DNA of 64,000 bases from Bosea sp. (in: a-proteobacteria) (GTDB taxonomy: Bacteria > Pseudomonadota > Alphaproteobacteria > Rhizobiales > Beijerinckiaceae). The notes beneath the pieces are model-generated. The model was not told the DNA's origin. It did not search any database and was given only the letters and a program-made list of their open reading frames with translations. The position numbers and the translations under genes were made by a program. Positions 1 through 8,104 of the stretch are shown piece after piece. The stretch lies in the NCBI RefSeq assembly GCF_023953965.1, contig NZ_JAMLIX010000001.1, forward strand, positions 2,914,501 to 2,978,500, given 5' to 3'. The stretch's first letter is position 1; each line of letters starts with the position of its first letter.

Positions 1-51
1 TTTTTCGCCGACGGCGCGGGCTCGGTCCTCCTGAAGGCGGCCAAGGCGTAA
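1..51 (+). CDS. Phage tail protein, C-terminal fragment (tail assembly chaperone region)
   Basis: Only the last 16 codons are in the window, ending FADGAGSVLLKAAKA then TAA. The position, just ahead of a short -1 frame ORF and the tape measure gene, is where contractile-tail phages carry the tail-assembly chaperone (P2 E/E' or lambda G/GT type). The identity is inferred from position only. The zero-frame codons at the very edge are TTT TTC, a sequence able to support -1 slippage. Confidence 0.45.
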   Translation, partial: FFADGAGSVLLKAAKA

Positions 52-122
52 GCCTCTCGGCATCGCAAGTTCGCGCCGTCGCTCCCAACCTCGACAAGCG
101 GGCATGGCTCCTCCGCCCGGCC

Positions 123-266
123 ATGGCCGATCCGCCGCTCTGCTCCCTCGGCGAAATCAAGACTATCCTGACGATCGACGACATCGCCGACCTGCATGAG
201 GTGCTCGACCTGAAGGAGCATCTGGCTGCGAAGGCGGCGGAGCAGACGGGACGCCCGGGGCGATAA
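123..266 (+). CDS. Short tail-assembly chaperone extension (E'/GT-like), possibly made by -1 frameshift
   Basis: From ATG 123 the frame gives 47 residues, including the stretch IKTILTIDDIADLHEVLDLK. That resembles the acidic helical end of tail-assembly chaperone extensions. The same frame is open back to base 3, in the -1 frame relative to the ORF ending at 51, so the product may be a frameshift fusion instead of an independent protein. No good ribosome site precedes ATG 123, which favours the fusion reading. The upstream half lies outside the window, so this stays tentative. Confidence 0.4.
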   Translation: MADPPLCSLGEIKTILTIDDIADLHEVLDLKEHLAAKAAEQTGRPGR

Positions 267-319
267 TCCCATTTCCGAATCTCTCGCCTGGCGTCATCCT
301 GCCGAAAACGGAGGTGAGG

Positions 320-700
320 ATGCGCGCGGTCGTGACAATTGGATTGTTGTTCTCGGCTGTTCCCGCCGCGGCGCAGGAGAAGGCAATCACCTTTTCCGAC
401 CTCGAGGCCAATCGCGGTCGATTGGCTGGCGATGTGGTGAGAGTTGAGGGCGTGACCGTCTTCGGCTTCTCAGAAGTCGGCGGTGGCCTCGTGCGAGATC
501 GAACGGGCGGCGCAAAGCTGGCGGCCGAAGGCATCACGCCGCGCATGATCTATCACCTCGAGCGGAATTGCTCCCGCGCTTCGATGACCCCGGCGAAACC
601 TGAGTGCCAAGGCACACTCAAGTTTAAAGTAACCCTCCGTGAGGACTTCCGCGGTGGCCTGACGATCCGTGAAGCGGAGTTCGTCCCGAACCGGCAATAG
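320..700 (+). CDS. Small exported protein of unknown function inserted in the tail operon
   Basis: This 126-residue protein has a clear Sec signal peptide (MRAVVTIGLLFSAVPAAAQ, cleavage probably after AAA or AQ). The mature part is small and probably beta-rich (GDVVRVEGVTVFGF, then GTLKFKVTL), suggesting an OB-like fold, with two cysteines that could pair in the periplasm. ATG 320 is chosen because GGAGG at 310-314 lies five bases upstream; an in-frame GTG at 314 overlaps that site. It sits between the chaperone and tape-measure genes, an unusual place for an exported protein. That suggests a moron, for example a superinfection-exclusion factor, but the function is not recognised. Confidence 0.7.
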   Translation: MRAVVTIGLLFSAVPAAAQEKAITFSDLEANRGRLAGDVVRVEGVTVFGFSEVGGGLVRDRTGGAKLAAEGITPRMIYHLERNCSRASMTPAKPECQGTLKFKVTLREDFRGGLTIREAEFVPNRQ

Positions 701-708
701 GAGACGCT

Positions 709-2199
709 ATGATCCTCGAAGAACTCGTTTCAAAGCTCGGGTTCGAAGTCGAGGGTCTGAACAAGCTACGGGCGGCGCGCAAGGAGTTCGAGCGCACGAA
801 GAAAAGCGCCGCCTCGACGAGCAAGACGCTGATCGCGACGAACCGCAGCACGGCTGTGGCGGCGACGGGTGTCTCTCGGCTCGGCACAGCTCTTCGTACC
901 ATCTTGGGTGTCTTCGCCCGGCTCATCACGGTTGCAGCTGGCGTCGCTGCCGGAGTGGCCCTGGTCGGGACGGCTTTCGTCATCGCCGGTGTCCGTTCCG
1001 CCAAGGCGCGGCGCGAGTTCGTCTTAACGGCCAAAGAGATGGGCACTACTGGCCAGAACCTGGAAACACTTGGCAATATCTTGCGTGTGGCTGGTTTCGG
1101 TGACGGCTTCGAGGAAGAGGCGAAGAAGGTCGTCGGAGCCATCGACGAGATATCCAAGTCGGTGCGGAAGGGTGGCGAGGACGCCGACGAGGTGAAGAAA
1201 AAGTTCCAAGGGTTCGGCATCGACAAGTCGTTCGACGTCGACCCGAAGACTGGCAAGAGCCGCGATAGCGCTGCCGTCGCATTGGACATCTTCCAGGCCT
1301 ACAAGCGCGCCACGGAGCAGGCTGCGGGCCTTCGGAAGGAGGCAGATGCCATCGCCACCAAGTCGCCCCGCAAGGCGGCGGCGTTGCGCAAGAAGGCTCT
1401 CGCCGCAGATCAGAAGACGGAGCAGTTCGCCGAAGACGCCGGCATCGGTGGCCGGCTGCGGGTACTGCTCGATAGCATCGCTTTGAAGGACCTGCCCGCA
1501 CTCGTGGCCAAGGCCGCCAGCCTGTTTCCGACAACGTCGAATTCATCGGAGGCTCGACAGGATGACGTCGCAAAACAGGCCATCGAGGCCGGCCTCAAAG
1601 TTTCCTCGATCATAAGCGGCACCACGGACCGCCTGACTGAGCTAGGGACAGCTCTGGCCGTGCACGTCTTGCCGCCGCTGAATAGCTTCCTCGACAAGAT
1701 ACTCGCTTTCGGCAAGGCGACCGGGCTCATCGCCGAGACGAAGCCGGAACGGGATGCGCGCCTGGAATTGGCGCGCGAAGGTCGGCGTGCGGAAGCCTTC
1801 AGCACGCCGCGGTCCCAAGCTGAGATTGATAAGGCCGTCGATCTCTCGCAGAAGCGCTTCGACGCTGGGCGCCAGTCGGAAGCCGAACGCGCCCGCAAGC
1901 GTCGCGAGCAGGGCAGGGCCGATGCCGAGCAGCAGTTCGGCTCCGGCGGATTGCTCCAGTATTTCAAGCAGCTTCTATCGCCCGAGACGAACGCCGCAAA
2001 GCTCCAGAAGACGGCCGAGCAGTCGACCGACAACCGGAAATACGAGAACATCGGCAACGATCAGCGGACGATCTCGCCGAGCATTACCGTTCAGGCCACC
2101 GGCCTTGATGCTGTCGCCTCCGCGGTGAAGAACGCCGTCCTCGGGGCCATCTCGACCAAGGGCGCCAACACCTCCACCGGAGCGCTGACCGCGCCATGA
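709..2199 (+). CDS. Phage tail tape measure protein
   Basis: At 496 residues it is the longest structural gene ahead of the baseplate set. A hydrophobic stretch at about residues 61-95 (rich in VAAGVAAGVALVG) and long charged, Ala/Lys/Glu-rich helical segments are typical of tape measure proteins, which set tail length and pass into the host membrane on injection. It is short for the family, implying a short tail or a protein adapted to a Pam3-like simple tail. AGGAG seven bases before ATG 709 supports the start. The stop overlaps the next start in an ATGA arrangement, indicating translational coupling. Confidence 0.75.
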   Translation: MILEELVSKLGFEVEGLNKLRAARKEFERTKKSAASTSKTLIATNRSTAVAATGVSRLGTALRTILGVFARLITVAAGVAAGVALVGTAFVIAGVRSAKARREFVLTAKEMGTTGQNLETLGNILRVAGFGDGFEEEAKKVVGAIDEISKSVRKGGEDADEVKKKFQGFGIDKSFDVDPKTGKSRDSAAVALDIFQAYKRATEQAAGLRKEADAIATKSPRKAAALRKKALAADQKTEQFAEDAGIGGRLRVLLDSIALKDLPALVAKAASLFPTTSNSSEARQDDVAKQAIEAGLKVSSIISGTTDRLTELGTALAVHVLPPLNSFLDKILAFGKATGLIAETKPERDARLELAREGRRAEAFSTPRSQAEIDKAVDLSQKRFDAGRQSEAERARKRREQGRADAEQQFGSGGLLQYFKQLLSPETNAAKLQKTAEQSTDNRKYENIGNDQRTISPSITVQATGLDAVASAVKNAVLGAISTKGANTSTGALTAP

Positions 2200-2699
2200 C
2201 CTGCATCCTCGTCAGCCGCTCGATTGGCGGCGTCTTCGTCGATGTCGTGATCTCGGAAGAGCACGAGTCGGAGATGGAGATCGCCGAGCATCCGGTCGAG
2301 AAGGGCGCCAAGATCAGCGATCATGCCTGGCGTCTGCCGTATCGGGTGACGCTGGAATCGGCCATTGCCGGCGAGCGCGCCGTTGCATCGTTCCAGCAGT
2401 TGCTCGACGTCCAGTCGACGGCCGAGCCCTTCAGCCTCGTCACGGGGTTGAAGGTCTATCAGAACATGCTGATCAAGCGGCTGACGGCGACCCGCGACCG
2501 TGAGAACGCCCGCGTCCTGAAGTTCGAGGCCGAACTGCAGGAGGTCGTGATCGTCAACACCGAGAGCAGCGGCGGTGGGTCGAGCTCGGATGACAAGGCG
2601 CAGGGCACGACCAAGCGCGGCCAGGTCGCCGCGCGCACGACCGAGAGCATCCCCACCCGCACCGACAAGGTGCTGAGCGACGCAATCGCCGTCGATTAA
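2196..2699 (+). CDS. Dit-like phage tail protein (baseplate/tail junction)
   Basis: The N-terminal part (about residues 8-110) contains EHPVEKGAKISDHAWRLPYR, followed by FSLVTGLKVYQNMLIKRLTATRD (interrupted here for length). That layout is typical of the Dit-like N-terminal domain found after the tape measure in Mu-like and Pam3-like phages. The last 45 residues are a low-complexity Ser/Gly/Thr/Lys tail, probably a flexible linker to the hub. The start overlaps the tape-measure stop by four bases. Confidence 0.65.
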   Translation: MTCILVSRSIGGVFVDVVISEEHESEMEIAEHPVEKGAKISDHAWRLPYRVTLESAIAGERAVASFQQLLDVQSTAEPFSLVTGLKVYQNMLIKRLTATRDRENARVLKFEAELQEVVIVNTESSGGGSSSDDKAQGTTKRGQVAARTTESIPTRTDKVLSDAIAVD

Positions 2700-2703
2700 G
2701 GCC

Positions 2704-3024
2704 ATGGCATATCGCGAGATCACCATCATCGACGCGCCGTCACAGGCGTTCACGACCACGCTCGCCGGCAAGCGCTGCGACTTCGTCGTGAACTATTCGA
2801 CCTGGGCGGGCCGCTGGTCATTCGATCTCGACGTGGAGGGCATTCGCGTCCTGTCCGGACGCAAGATCGTCCTTGGGGTCGATCTCCTCCAACCATTCAA
2901 CCTGGGCATCGGCAGCCTGATTGCCGCGCCATGGGGGGATGAGGAAGTCGAGCCAGGCCGGACCGAATTGCCGTCTGGCCGCGTGCGCCTATTTCACTAC
3001 GACCCGGCCGAGGTGGCTGCGTGA
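2704..3024 (+). CDS. Baseplate plug-like protein (Pam3 gp18 / DUF6983 type)
   Basis: A compact 106-residue protein beginning MAYREITIIDAPSQAFTT, with a central segment (NYSTWAGRWSFDLDVEGIRV) and a conserved-looking LVLGVDLLQPF-type core. It matches in size, pattern and position the small plug protein that closes the hub of minimal baseplates. It starts five bases after the preceding stop and overlaps the following GTG start, so it is part of a tightly coupled baseplate operon. The family assignment is from memory of the pattern, not from a search. Confidence 0.6.
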   Translation: MAYREITIIDAPSQAFTTTLAGKRCDFVVNYSTWAGRWSFDLDVEGIRVLSGRKIVLGVDLLQPFNLGIGSLIAAPWGDEEVEPGRTELPSGRVRLFHYDPAEVAA

Positions 3025-3890
3025 GCGTGCGTCAGTGGGGCAGGGTGGCCGAGGTCACGGTCTCGGGGAAGGCAGGCAACCTGGTCGTGCGCGACCTGAA
3101 GATCGAATTCAGCGTCTCGAAGGGCATCGGCTCGAAGCAAAACACGGCGACGATCGCGATCTGGAATCTGACGGCCAGCCACCGCAAGCAGCTCGGCGAG
3201 GAGTTCGACAAAATCGAGCTTAAGGTCGGATACAAGGGCGGGCCGCTCTCGACGATCTTCAAGGGCAATATCCGCGACGTCACCCACACCAAGGAAACCG
3301 CGGACGTCAAATCCGAGATGGAATGCGGCGATGGCGACGAGGCGTTCAGCAAGGGCGCTGTGTCGAAGACGTTCCCGGCCGGCACGAAGCCGAAGCAGAT
3401 CGTCGAGTACCTCGCCGACGAGATGCCCGGCGCCACGAAGGGCGAGATGAAGGGGATCGACGATCTCCCCGCCTACAAGCGCCCGGTCACGCTGTTCGGC
3501 TGGTCATGGTCTGAGATGGACAAGATCGGCCGCGAGCACGGATTCTATTGGTCGATCCAGAACGGCCAGGTCGAGGCGGTGAAGAACGATCAGGTGCTTC
3601 AGGGGACGACGGTTCTTTCCAGCGAAACCGGCATGCTGTCGATCCCCGAGATCACCGACAAGGGCGTGAAGATTAAGGCGCTGCTGAACCCGAACATCGC
3701 GCCCGGCCGCCAGATCGACGTGCGCTCCGACTTTCTCGACGAGGGCAGCGGGCGCGACAAGCGCAAGACCGACCAGGGCGGCGGCATCTTCCGGGTCTCC
3801 GACGTCACCTACAGCGGCACTACCCGCGGCGAGGAATTCTACGTCGAGGCCGAAGGCAGCCGCGTCGAGGGCGGGAAGGTCGTGAAGTAA
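3021..3890 (+). CDS. Baseplate hub protein (gp27/protein D-like)
   Basis: 289 residues starting with GTG 3021, which overlaps the previous TGA. The early segment (VRDLKIEFSVSKGIGSKQNT, then IWNLTASHRKQL) and the later one (IPEITDKGVKIKALLNPNI, then DFLDEG) are typical of hub proteins of the simple contractile injection type. The central part (AGTKPKQIVEYLADEM) is the peptidase-like hub insert seen in this group. It should form the trimeric ring that carries the spike encoded next. Confidence 0.75.
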   Translation: MSVRQWGRVAEVTVSGKAGNLVVRDLKIEFSVSKGIGSKQNTATIAIWNLTASHRKQLGEEFDKIELKVGYKGGPLSTIFKGNIRDVTHTKETADVKSEMECGDGDEAFSKGAVSKTFPAGTKPKQIVEYLADEMPGATKGEMKGIDDLPAYKRPVTLFGWSWSEMDKIGREHGFYWSIQNGQVEAVKNDQVLQGTTVLSSETGMLSIPEITDKGVKIKALLNPNIAPGRQIDVRSDFLDEGSGRDKRKTDQGGGIFRVSDVTYSGTTRGEEFYVEAEGSRVEGGKVVK

Positions 3891-4594
3891 TGGCCGGACA
3901 CCAGGGCACATCCACGCGCAAGAACCCGGTCGAGGGCCTGTTCGCCGCGACTGAGGCGGAGCGCCGCGAGATCAATACGACGCTGGACGGCACCATCGTA
4001 TCCTATGACCGGGCCACCCAGCGCGCCACGATCCAACCGAAGCTCGAGCGCAAGTTCGGCGACAAGACGCTGAAGGCGCCGCCGCTGCAGGAGATCAAGG
4101 TCGTCCAGCAGAACGGCGGCGGGTTCGGCGTCCATGTCGACCTGAAGCCCGGCGATCCGGTCACCGTCCACTTCCGCCAGCGCAGCGTCGACAAGAGCCA
4201 GACCGACGGCACCGACACGAACGGCTCGCCCGGTCGCATGCATGACCTCTCCGACGCCATCGCCTATCCAGGCGGCGGCGAGGATTCGAAGATCATGACA
4301 AATATGCCGGCCGGCGGCGCCCATTACGGCAGTTCGGACGGCAAGAGCGGGCTGCAGGCGAGGGCAGGCGGCTCCTCGGCGATCGTCGGCGGGCCGAATG
4401 GCTCGGACAAGCTGACTGTCTCGGCGGCCGGAAAGGTCGATCTGAAGGGCGAGAACGGCGACAGCCTGTTCCAGATCATCCGCGATCTGGCGCAGGTCTT
4501 CCGCAACCACACCAACACAGGCGCGCCGCTGGACAGCCCGTTCGTGGCGGCGGCCGATGCGATCATCGCCCGACTGGATGCGATCCATGGTTGA
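3890..4594 (+). CDS. Membrane-puncturing spike protein (Gp138-type N-terminal domain)
   Basis: 234 residues. An OB-fold-like N-terminal domain (LDGTIVSYDRATQRATIQP, then GDPVTVHFRQRSVDK) matches the Gp138/gpV spike family that pierces the host outer membrane. A Gly/Ser-rich beta-helical segment follows (about residues 130-195), and then a short C-terminal helix ending LDAIHG. The one-base overlap with the hub stop (taATG) places hub and spike in the same translational unit. Confidence 0.75.
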   Translation: MAGHQGTSTRKNPVEGLFAATEAERREINTTLDGTIVSYDRATQRATIQPKLERKFGDKTLKAPPLQEIKVVQQNGGGFGVHVDLKPGDPVTVHFRQRSVDKSQTDGTDTNGSPGRMHDLSDAIAYPGGGEDSKIMTNMPAGGAHYGSSDGKSGLQARAGGSSAIVGGPNGSDKLTVSAAGKVDLKGENGDSLFQIIRDLAQVFRNHTNTGAPLDSPFVAAADAIIARLDAIHG

Positions 4595-4955
4595 TTTCGT
4601 CGGGCTGTCGATCCAGCCGCACAACGATCTCCGCCTCGATGCGACCGGCTCGCCGATGTTGGTCTACGACGCAGAGGCGATCGGCGAGCACATCCGCCAG
4701 CGCCTCATGTTCTGGCGCGGCGAATGGTTTCTGAACGAGGATGCCGGGGTCGAGTGGACGAAATACGTCCTGGGCCGGCCGCCCTCCGAGCTCCCGCTTG
4801 CCGAGAGCATCATCAAGGCCGAGATCGCGGCGACGCCCGGCGTCTCGGAAATCCTCGAATTCAGCGCGCTCTATGACCGTGCGTCGCGCGGCCTGCGCAT
4901 CGAGCGATGCCAGGTCACCACCGTCTTCGACGACATCATCGACATCCAGTTCTAG
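4587..4955 (+). CDS. gp25-like baseplate wedge protein
   Basis: 122 residues from ATG 4587 (an in-frame ATG at 4557 would add ten residues lying inside the spike gene). The pattern IGEHIRQRLMFWRGEWFLNE, then GVEWTKYVLGRP, then IKAEIAATPGVSEI is the signature of the small gpW/gp25 wedge protein in P2-, Mu- and Pam3-like tails. This protein starts sheath assembly at the baseplate. It overlaps the spike gene by eight bases. Confidence 0.8.
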   Translation: MVDFVGLSIQPHNDLRLDATGSPMLVYDAEAIGEHIRQRLMFWRGEWFLNEDAGVEWTKYVLGRPPSELPLAESIIKAEIAATPGVSEILEFSALYDRASRGLRIERCQVTTVFDDIIDIQF

Positions 4956-4963
4956 AGGTTCCG

Positions 4964-5857
4964 ATGGCCTATGGCGTCGACCCGAGCGGCTTCGTTCTGA
5001 AGCGGCTGCCGGAGATCCTTGCGGAAATTCAGGCGGCGAATGTCGCCACCTTCGGGCCGGGCGTGACCCAGACCGATCAGTCGCCGCTCGGTCAGTTGAA
5101 CGGATTGCATGCCGATCTCGCCGCGACGTTTTGGGAGATCGCCCTTTCTGTATATCAGGCGCTCGACCCCGATCAGGCGGAAGGCGTCAATCTCGATCGA
5201 ATCGCCAAGCTCCGTCTGTTGGAGCGTGCGCCGGGCGAAAGCGAGATCGACTTCCGGCAGGCGATCACGAACGCCGGCCGCGCCCGGATCGACATGAGCG
5301 ACCTGTCGCAGGCGCTGTCGGCCATCGCGGGCGTTTGGGTCCAGACCTATGTGAATGACGGCGATGTTGCGGACGCCGATGGGATCAGCGCCCACAGCGT
5401 CGCCGTCGCCATCCTTGGCGGCGATGACGACGAGATCGCCAAGACCGTTCGCGCTTATGTCGTCCCCGGCATCGGGACCTATGGCAACACGACCCTGGAG
5501 ACGACGATCGAGGGCTTTTGCCGATCTATCAAGATCGTCCGGCCGGCGGTGGTGAACGTCACGATCGAGGTCGACGTCGAGGCGCAATCTGATCGCAACG
5601 GCTGCCCGCCACCTTCAGCGCTCGCCATCGCCGCAGGCCTCGCTCAATCGCTGACGGGCGCCACTCGCCCGCGCAATGGTCAGGACCTGACCGAGTTCCT
5701 TGTCCGGCAGGCAATCGAGAGCCGTTATCCGAACGTGCGGGTCGCCGCTGTTCGCGCCAGCCGCAGCCCGGCCGCAGTCGGCGTTGTGCCGGTGGCCTTC
5801 ACCTTCTTCGAGATCATGGCCGTCTCGGCCGATCGCATCACCATCATTCCGGTTTGA
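4964..5857 (+). CDS. Baseplate J-like wedge protein
   Basis: 297 residues from ATG 4964 (MAYGVDPSGFVLK). The N-terminal part has FGPGVTQTDQSPLGQLNGLHA and LDPDQAEGVNLDRIAKLRLL, the conserved opening of J-like baseplate proteins. The C-terminal half (RPAVVNVTIEVDVE, then NGQDLTEFLVRQAI) matches the rest of the family. It should pair with the gp25-like protein to build the wedge. Earlier in-frame ATG 4907 lies inside the wedge gene and is unlikely. Confidence 0.85.
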   Translation: MAYGVDPSGFVLKRLPEILAEIQAANVATFGPGVTQTDQSPLGQLNGLHADLAATFWEIALSVYQALDPDQAEGVNLDRIAKLRLLERAPGESEIDFRQAITNAGRARIDMSDLSQALSAIAGVWVQTYVNDGDVADADGISAHSVAVAILGGDDDEIAKTVRAYVVPGIGTYGNTTLETTIEGFCRSIKIVRPAVVNVTIEVDVEAQSDRNGCPPPSALAIAAGLAQSLTGATRPRNGQDLTEFLVRQAIESRYPNVRVAAVRASRSPAAVGVVPVAFTFFEIMAVSADRITIIPV

Positions 5858-5864
5858 GGCGTAG

Positions 5865-7454
5865 ATGGCTCAGCACCCAATCATTCTCGGCCAATACCCA
5901 GGCGACAAGAAAGGCGACCCGGCGCGGGTGGCCGGCGGCAAGATCAATCAGGACTTCGCCGAGCTTTTCGCCGCGGTGGACAACCTTTCCGGCCTCAACC
6001 TCGTAGCCGGCCCGGTGACCAAGCTCGCGCCCGGCGCCAACCCGACCGCGACCCTGACCGGCACGGCGCCGAACTACACGCTCAATCTCGGCCTGCCGGA
6101 AGGCGCTGCTGGCGCCGGCGCGCCGAATTCGGCGGATATCCTCGCCATCGCGGAGAAGGGCCGGCTGGAGCGCGCGCTGGCTGCCGCCGGCGTATTGGAC
6201 GAGCCGAGCCTGATCCTCGACTTTATCCGTGGGGTTCACTTCGCATCGAAGGGCGCGATCACGGCGTCGATCATGACGATGATCACGGCGCTCGGCGGGG
6301 TCTCGGCATTCTCACGCGCCTCGACCGGGACTTATTTCGACAGCGACGGTCTCATGAAGACCGCCGCCAACAACGTCCCCCGGCTGGAATACGATCCTGT
6401 CTCACGGTTACCGCGAGGCCTGCTCATGGAAACGCAGGCGCGGACGAACCTCGTCACCAACAACGTCTCGCTGTCGGGCATCGGCCTAATAGACGTAAGC
6501 CGCACCGCGAATGCTGCGGCGTCTCCTGACGGCACGATGACAATGTCGCGGTACACTTCGACCGTGAACGGTGGCTTCAACACCTGCATCATCGATGGTA
6601 GCTTCACAGTGCCGAACGATAGTTTGGTGCGGACTTTCAGCGGGTTCATTCGTCAGGGAAACACGCCCACGAGCGCGATCAATCTCTACTACACTGGCGG
6701 CACCTTCGAGCAGGTGGTCGCAACCATCAATTGGTCGACCAAGACCATCAGCGGCTCCGGCAATCCAACGCTCGATGATTGCGGCGGCGGGCTCTACTGG
6801 TTCAGCATCTCCCTCGCCAACAATAACTCGGGCCATACCGCAGTCGTCTGCCGCGTTTATGTTCGCGATCAGGGCAGCGCCAATGTCATCGGCGACTCGG
6901 TCGACACGGGCACATGGCAACTCGAGGTGGGCAACGCGAAGTCCAGCCCGATTATCACCGGCGCATCGGCCGTCACACGGGCGGCGGACGTTCTGACGCT
7001 GGCGGCTGGTGCCTGGACGAGCGCGACCGAGACGACCCTCACGGTTGAATTCTCGACGACCGTGCTTGGCGGCATCCTTTCCCTCGCCGAGATCGGCGAC
7101 GGAACGTACGACAACCGGATAGGCACATATCTGGGGGGCAATGCGGCCACGATCATCGTCGTATCCGCAGCGGCGGTCTCCGCCAATTTGAGTGCCGGAG
7201 CTTATACCGCTGGCTCGGTCGCGCGTCTCGTCCTGGCCTCCAAGCTCAACGACTTTGCTGCGTCGTTTGCGGCTGGCGCGGTCGGAACAGATAGCTCTGG
7301 CCCCATGCCCGTCACGGCAGCGACCGCGCTTTTCGTCGGCCGGTCGAGCGGCGGCGGCGCCGGCTATATGGGCCACATCCGCCGCTTGCTCGTGTACCCG
7401 CAGCGTCTGTCGAACGCGAAGCTGCCCATTCTCTCCGGTGCGGCATGGAGCTGA
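5865..7454 (+). CDS. Tail fibre/spike protein with concanavalin-like C-terminal region
   Basis: 529 residues. The N-terminal 120 residues look like a baseplate attachment domain (IILGQYPGDKKGDPARVAGG). The middle carries SRASTGTYFDSDGLMKTAA and PRGLLMETQARTNL, a motif pair widespread in phage fibre and spike proteins, followed by beta-sandwich repeats. The last 150 residues (VEFSTTVLGGILSLAEIGD, ending HIRRLLVYPQRLSNAKL) look like a LamG/concanavalin-type carbohydrate-binding fold. It probably contacts the host surface glycan. Confidence 0.7.
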   Translation: MAQHPIILGQYPGDKKGDPARVAGGKINQDFAELFAAVDNLSGLNLVAGPVTKLAPGANPTATLTGTAPNYTLNLGLPEGAAGAGAPNSADILAIAEKGRLERALAAAGVLDEPSLILDFIRGVHFASKGAITASIMTMITALGGVSAFSRASTGTYFDSDGLMKTAANNVPRLEYDPVSRLPRGLLMETQARTNLVTNNVSLSGIGLIDVSRTANAAASPDGTMTMSRYTSTVNGGFNTCIIDGSFTVPNDSLVRTFSGFIRQGNTPTSAINLYYTGGTFEQVVATINWSTKTISGSGNPTLDDCGGGLYWFSISLANNNSGHTAVVCRVYVRDQGSANVIGDSVDTGTWQLEVGNAKSSPIITGASAVTRAADVLTLAAGAWTSATETTLTVEFSTTVLGGILSLAEIGDGTYDNRIGTYLGGNAATIIVVSAAAVSANLSAGAYTAGSVARLVLASKLNDFAASFAAGAVGTDSSGPMPVTAATALFVGRSSGGGAGYMGHIRRLLVYPQRLSNAKLPILSGAAWS

Positions 7455-7456
7455 TT

Positions 7457-8104
7457 ATGATCGACCATCTCCTTCATTTCGCAGACGAGGCGGTCGCGAG
7501 CGCCGCGCTGCCAGAATTCCGGAGCGAGGCGAGCTGGACCGGCGATGTCCTGCCAGTCGTGCTCGTCACGTCCGAGGCCGAGTTCGGCGCGCCCGGCGAC
7601 GACGGCCAGCCGGCGCTGATCGCAGAGCGTGGGGTTCGGCCGGGCTTCTTCCTGCTGGCGCCGACCGCCGATCTGCCCGGTGAGATCGCGCAGATCGAGC
7701 GCGAAACCGGCCGGATTACCGCCGGTGATGAGACATTGACCGGCGCGCGGCTTGACCCTGCCTGGGCTGGCGGGGCGGCTATGCTGTCCGTGTCGGATGG
7801 TCCACCGCAGGCCGAGCCTGTGCCGGCCGCGATCTCCGATCGCCAGTTCGCGCAGCAGCTCGCGATCCTTGGCGTCATCACGGAGGCGGAAGCCATTGCC
7901 CGGGCCGCGCGAGGGGACCTGCCGGCGGCTGTGGAGACGGCTGTCGACCAGCTTCCCGAGGATGCGAGATTCCCCGCCCGCATGCTGCTGTCGGCCGCGA
8001 CCATCTATGAATTCGATCACCCGCTCGCGCCGGCTCTCGGCGCGCTGCTCGGCTTCAGCGAGGCGGAGCGCGGCGAGATCTGGCGCGCGGCGGCGCTGCT
8101 CTGA
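7457..8104 (+). CDS. Fibre-associated phage protein, unknown function
   Basis: 215 residues starting MIDHLLHFADEAVASAALPE. ATG 7457 is chosen because GGAG at 7447-7450 is six bases upstream; ATG 7445 would overlap the fibre gene by ten bases. The protein is acidic and Ala-rich, with no signal peptide or membrane segment. The C-terminal part (AISDRQFAQQLAILGVITEA) resembles helical segments of fibre-assembly or chaperone proteins. The location right after the fibre gene supports such a role, but the family is not recognised. Confidence 0.6.
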   Translation: MIDHLLHFADEAVASAALPEFRSEASWTGDVLPVVLVTSEAEFGAPGDDGQPALIAERGVRPGFFLLAPTADLPGEIAQIERETGRITAGDETLTGARLDPAWAGGAAMLSVSDGPPQAEPVPAAISDRQFAQQLAILGVITEAEAIARAARGDLPAAVETAVDQLPEDARFPARMLLSAATIYEFDHPLAPALGALLGFSEAERGEIWRAAALL

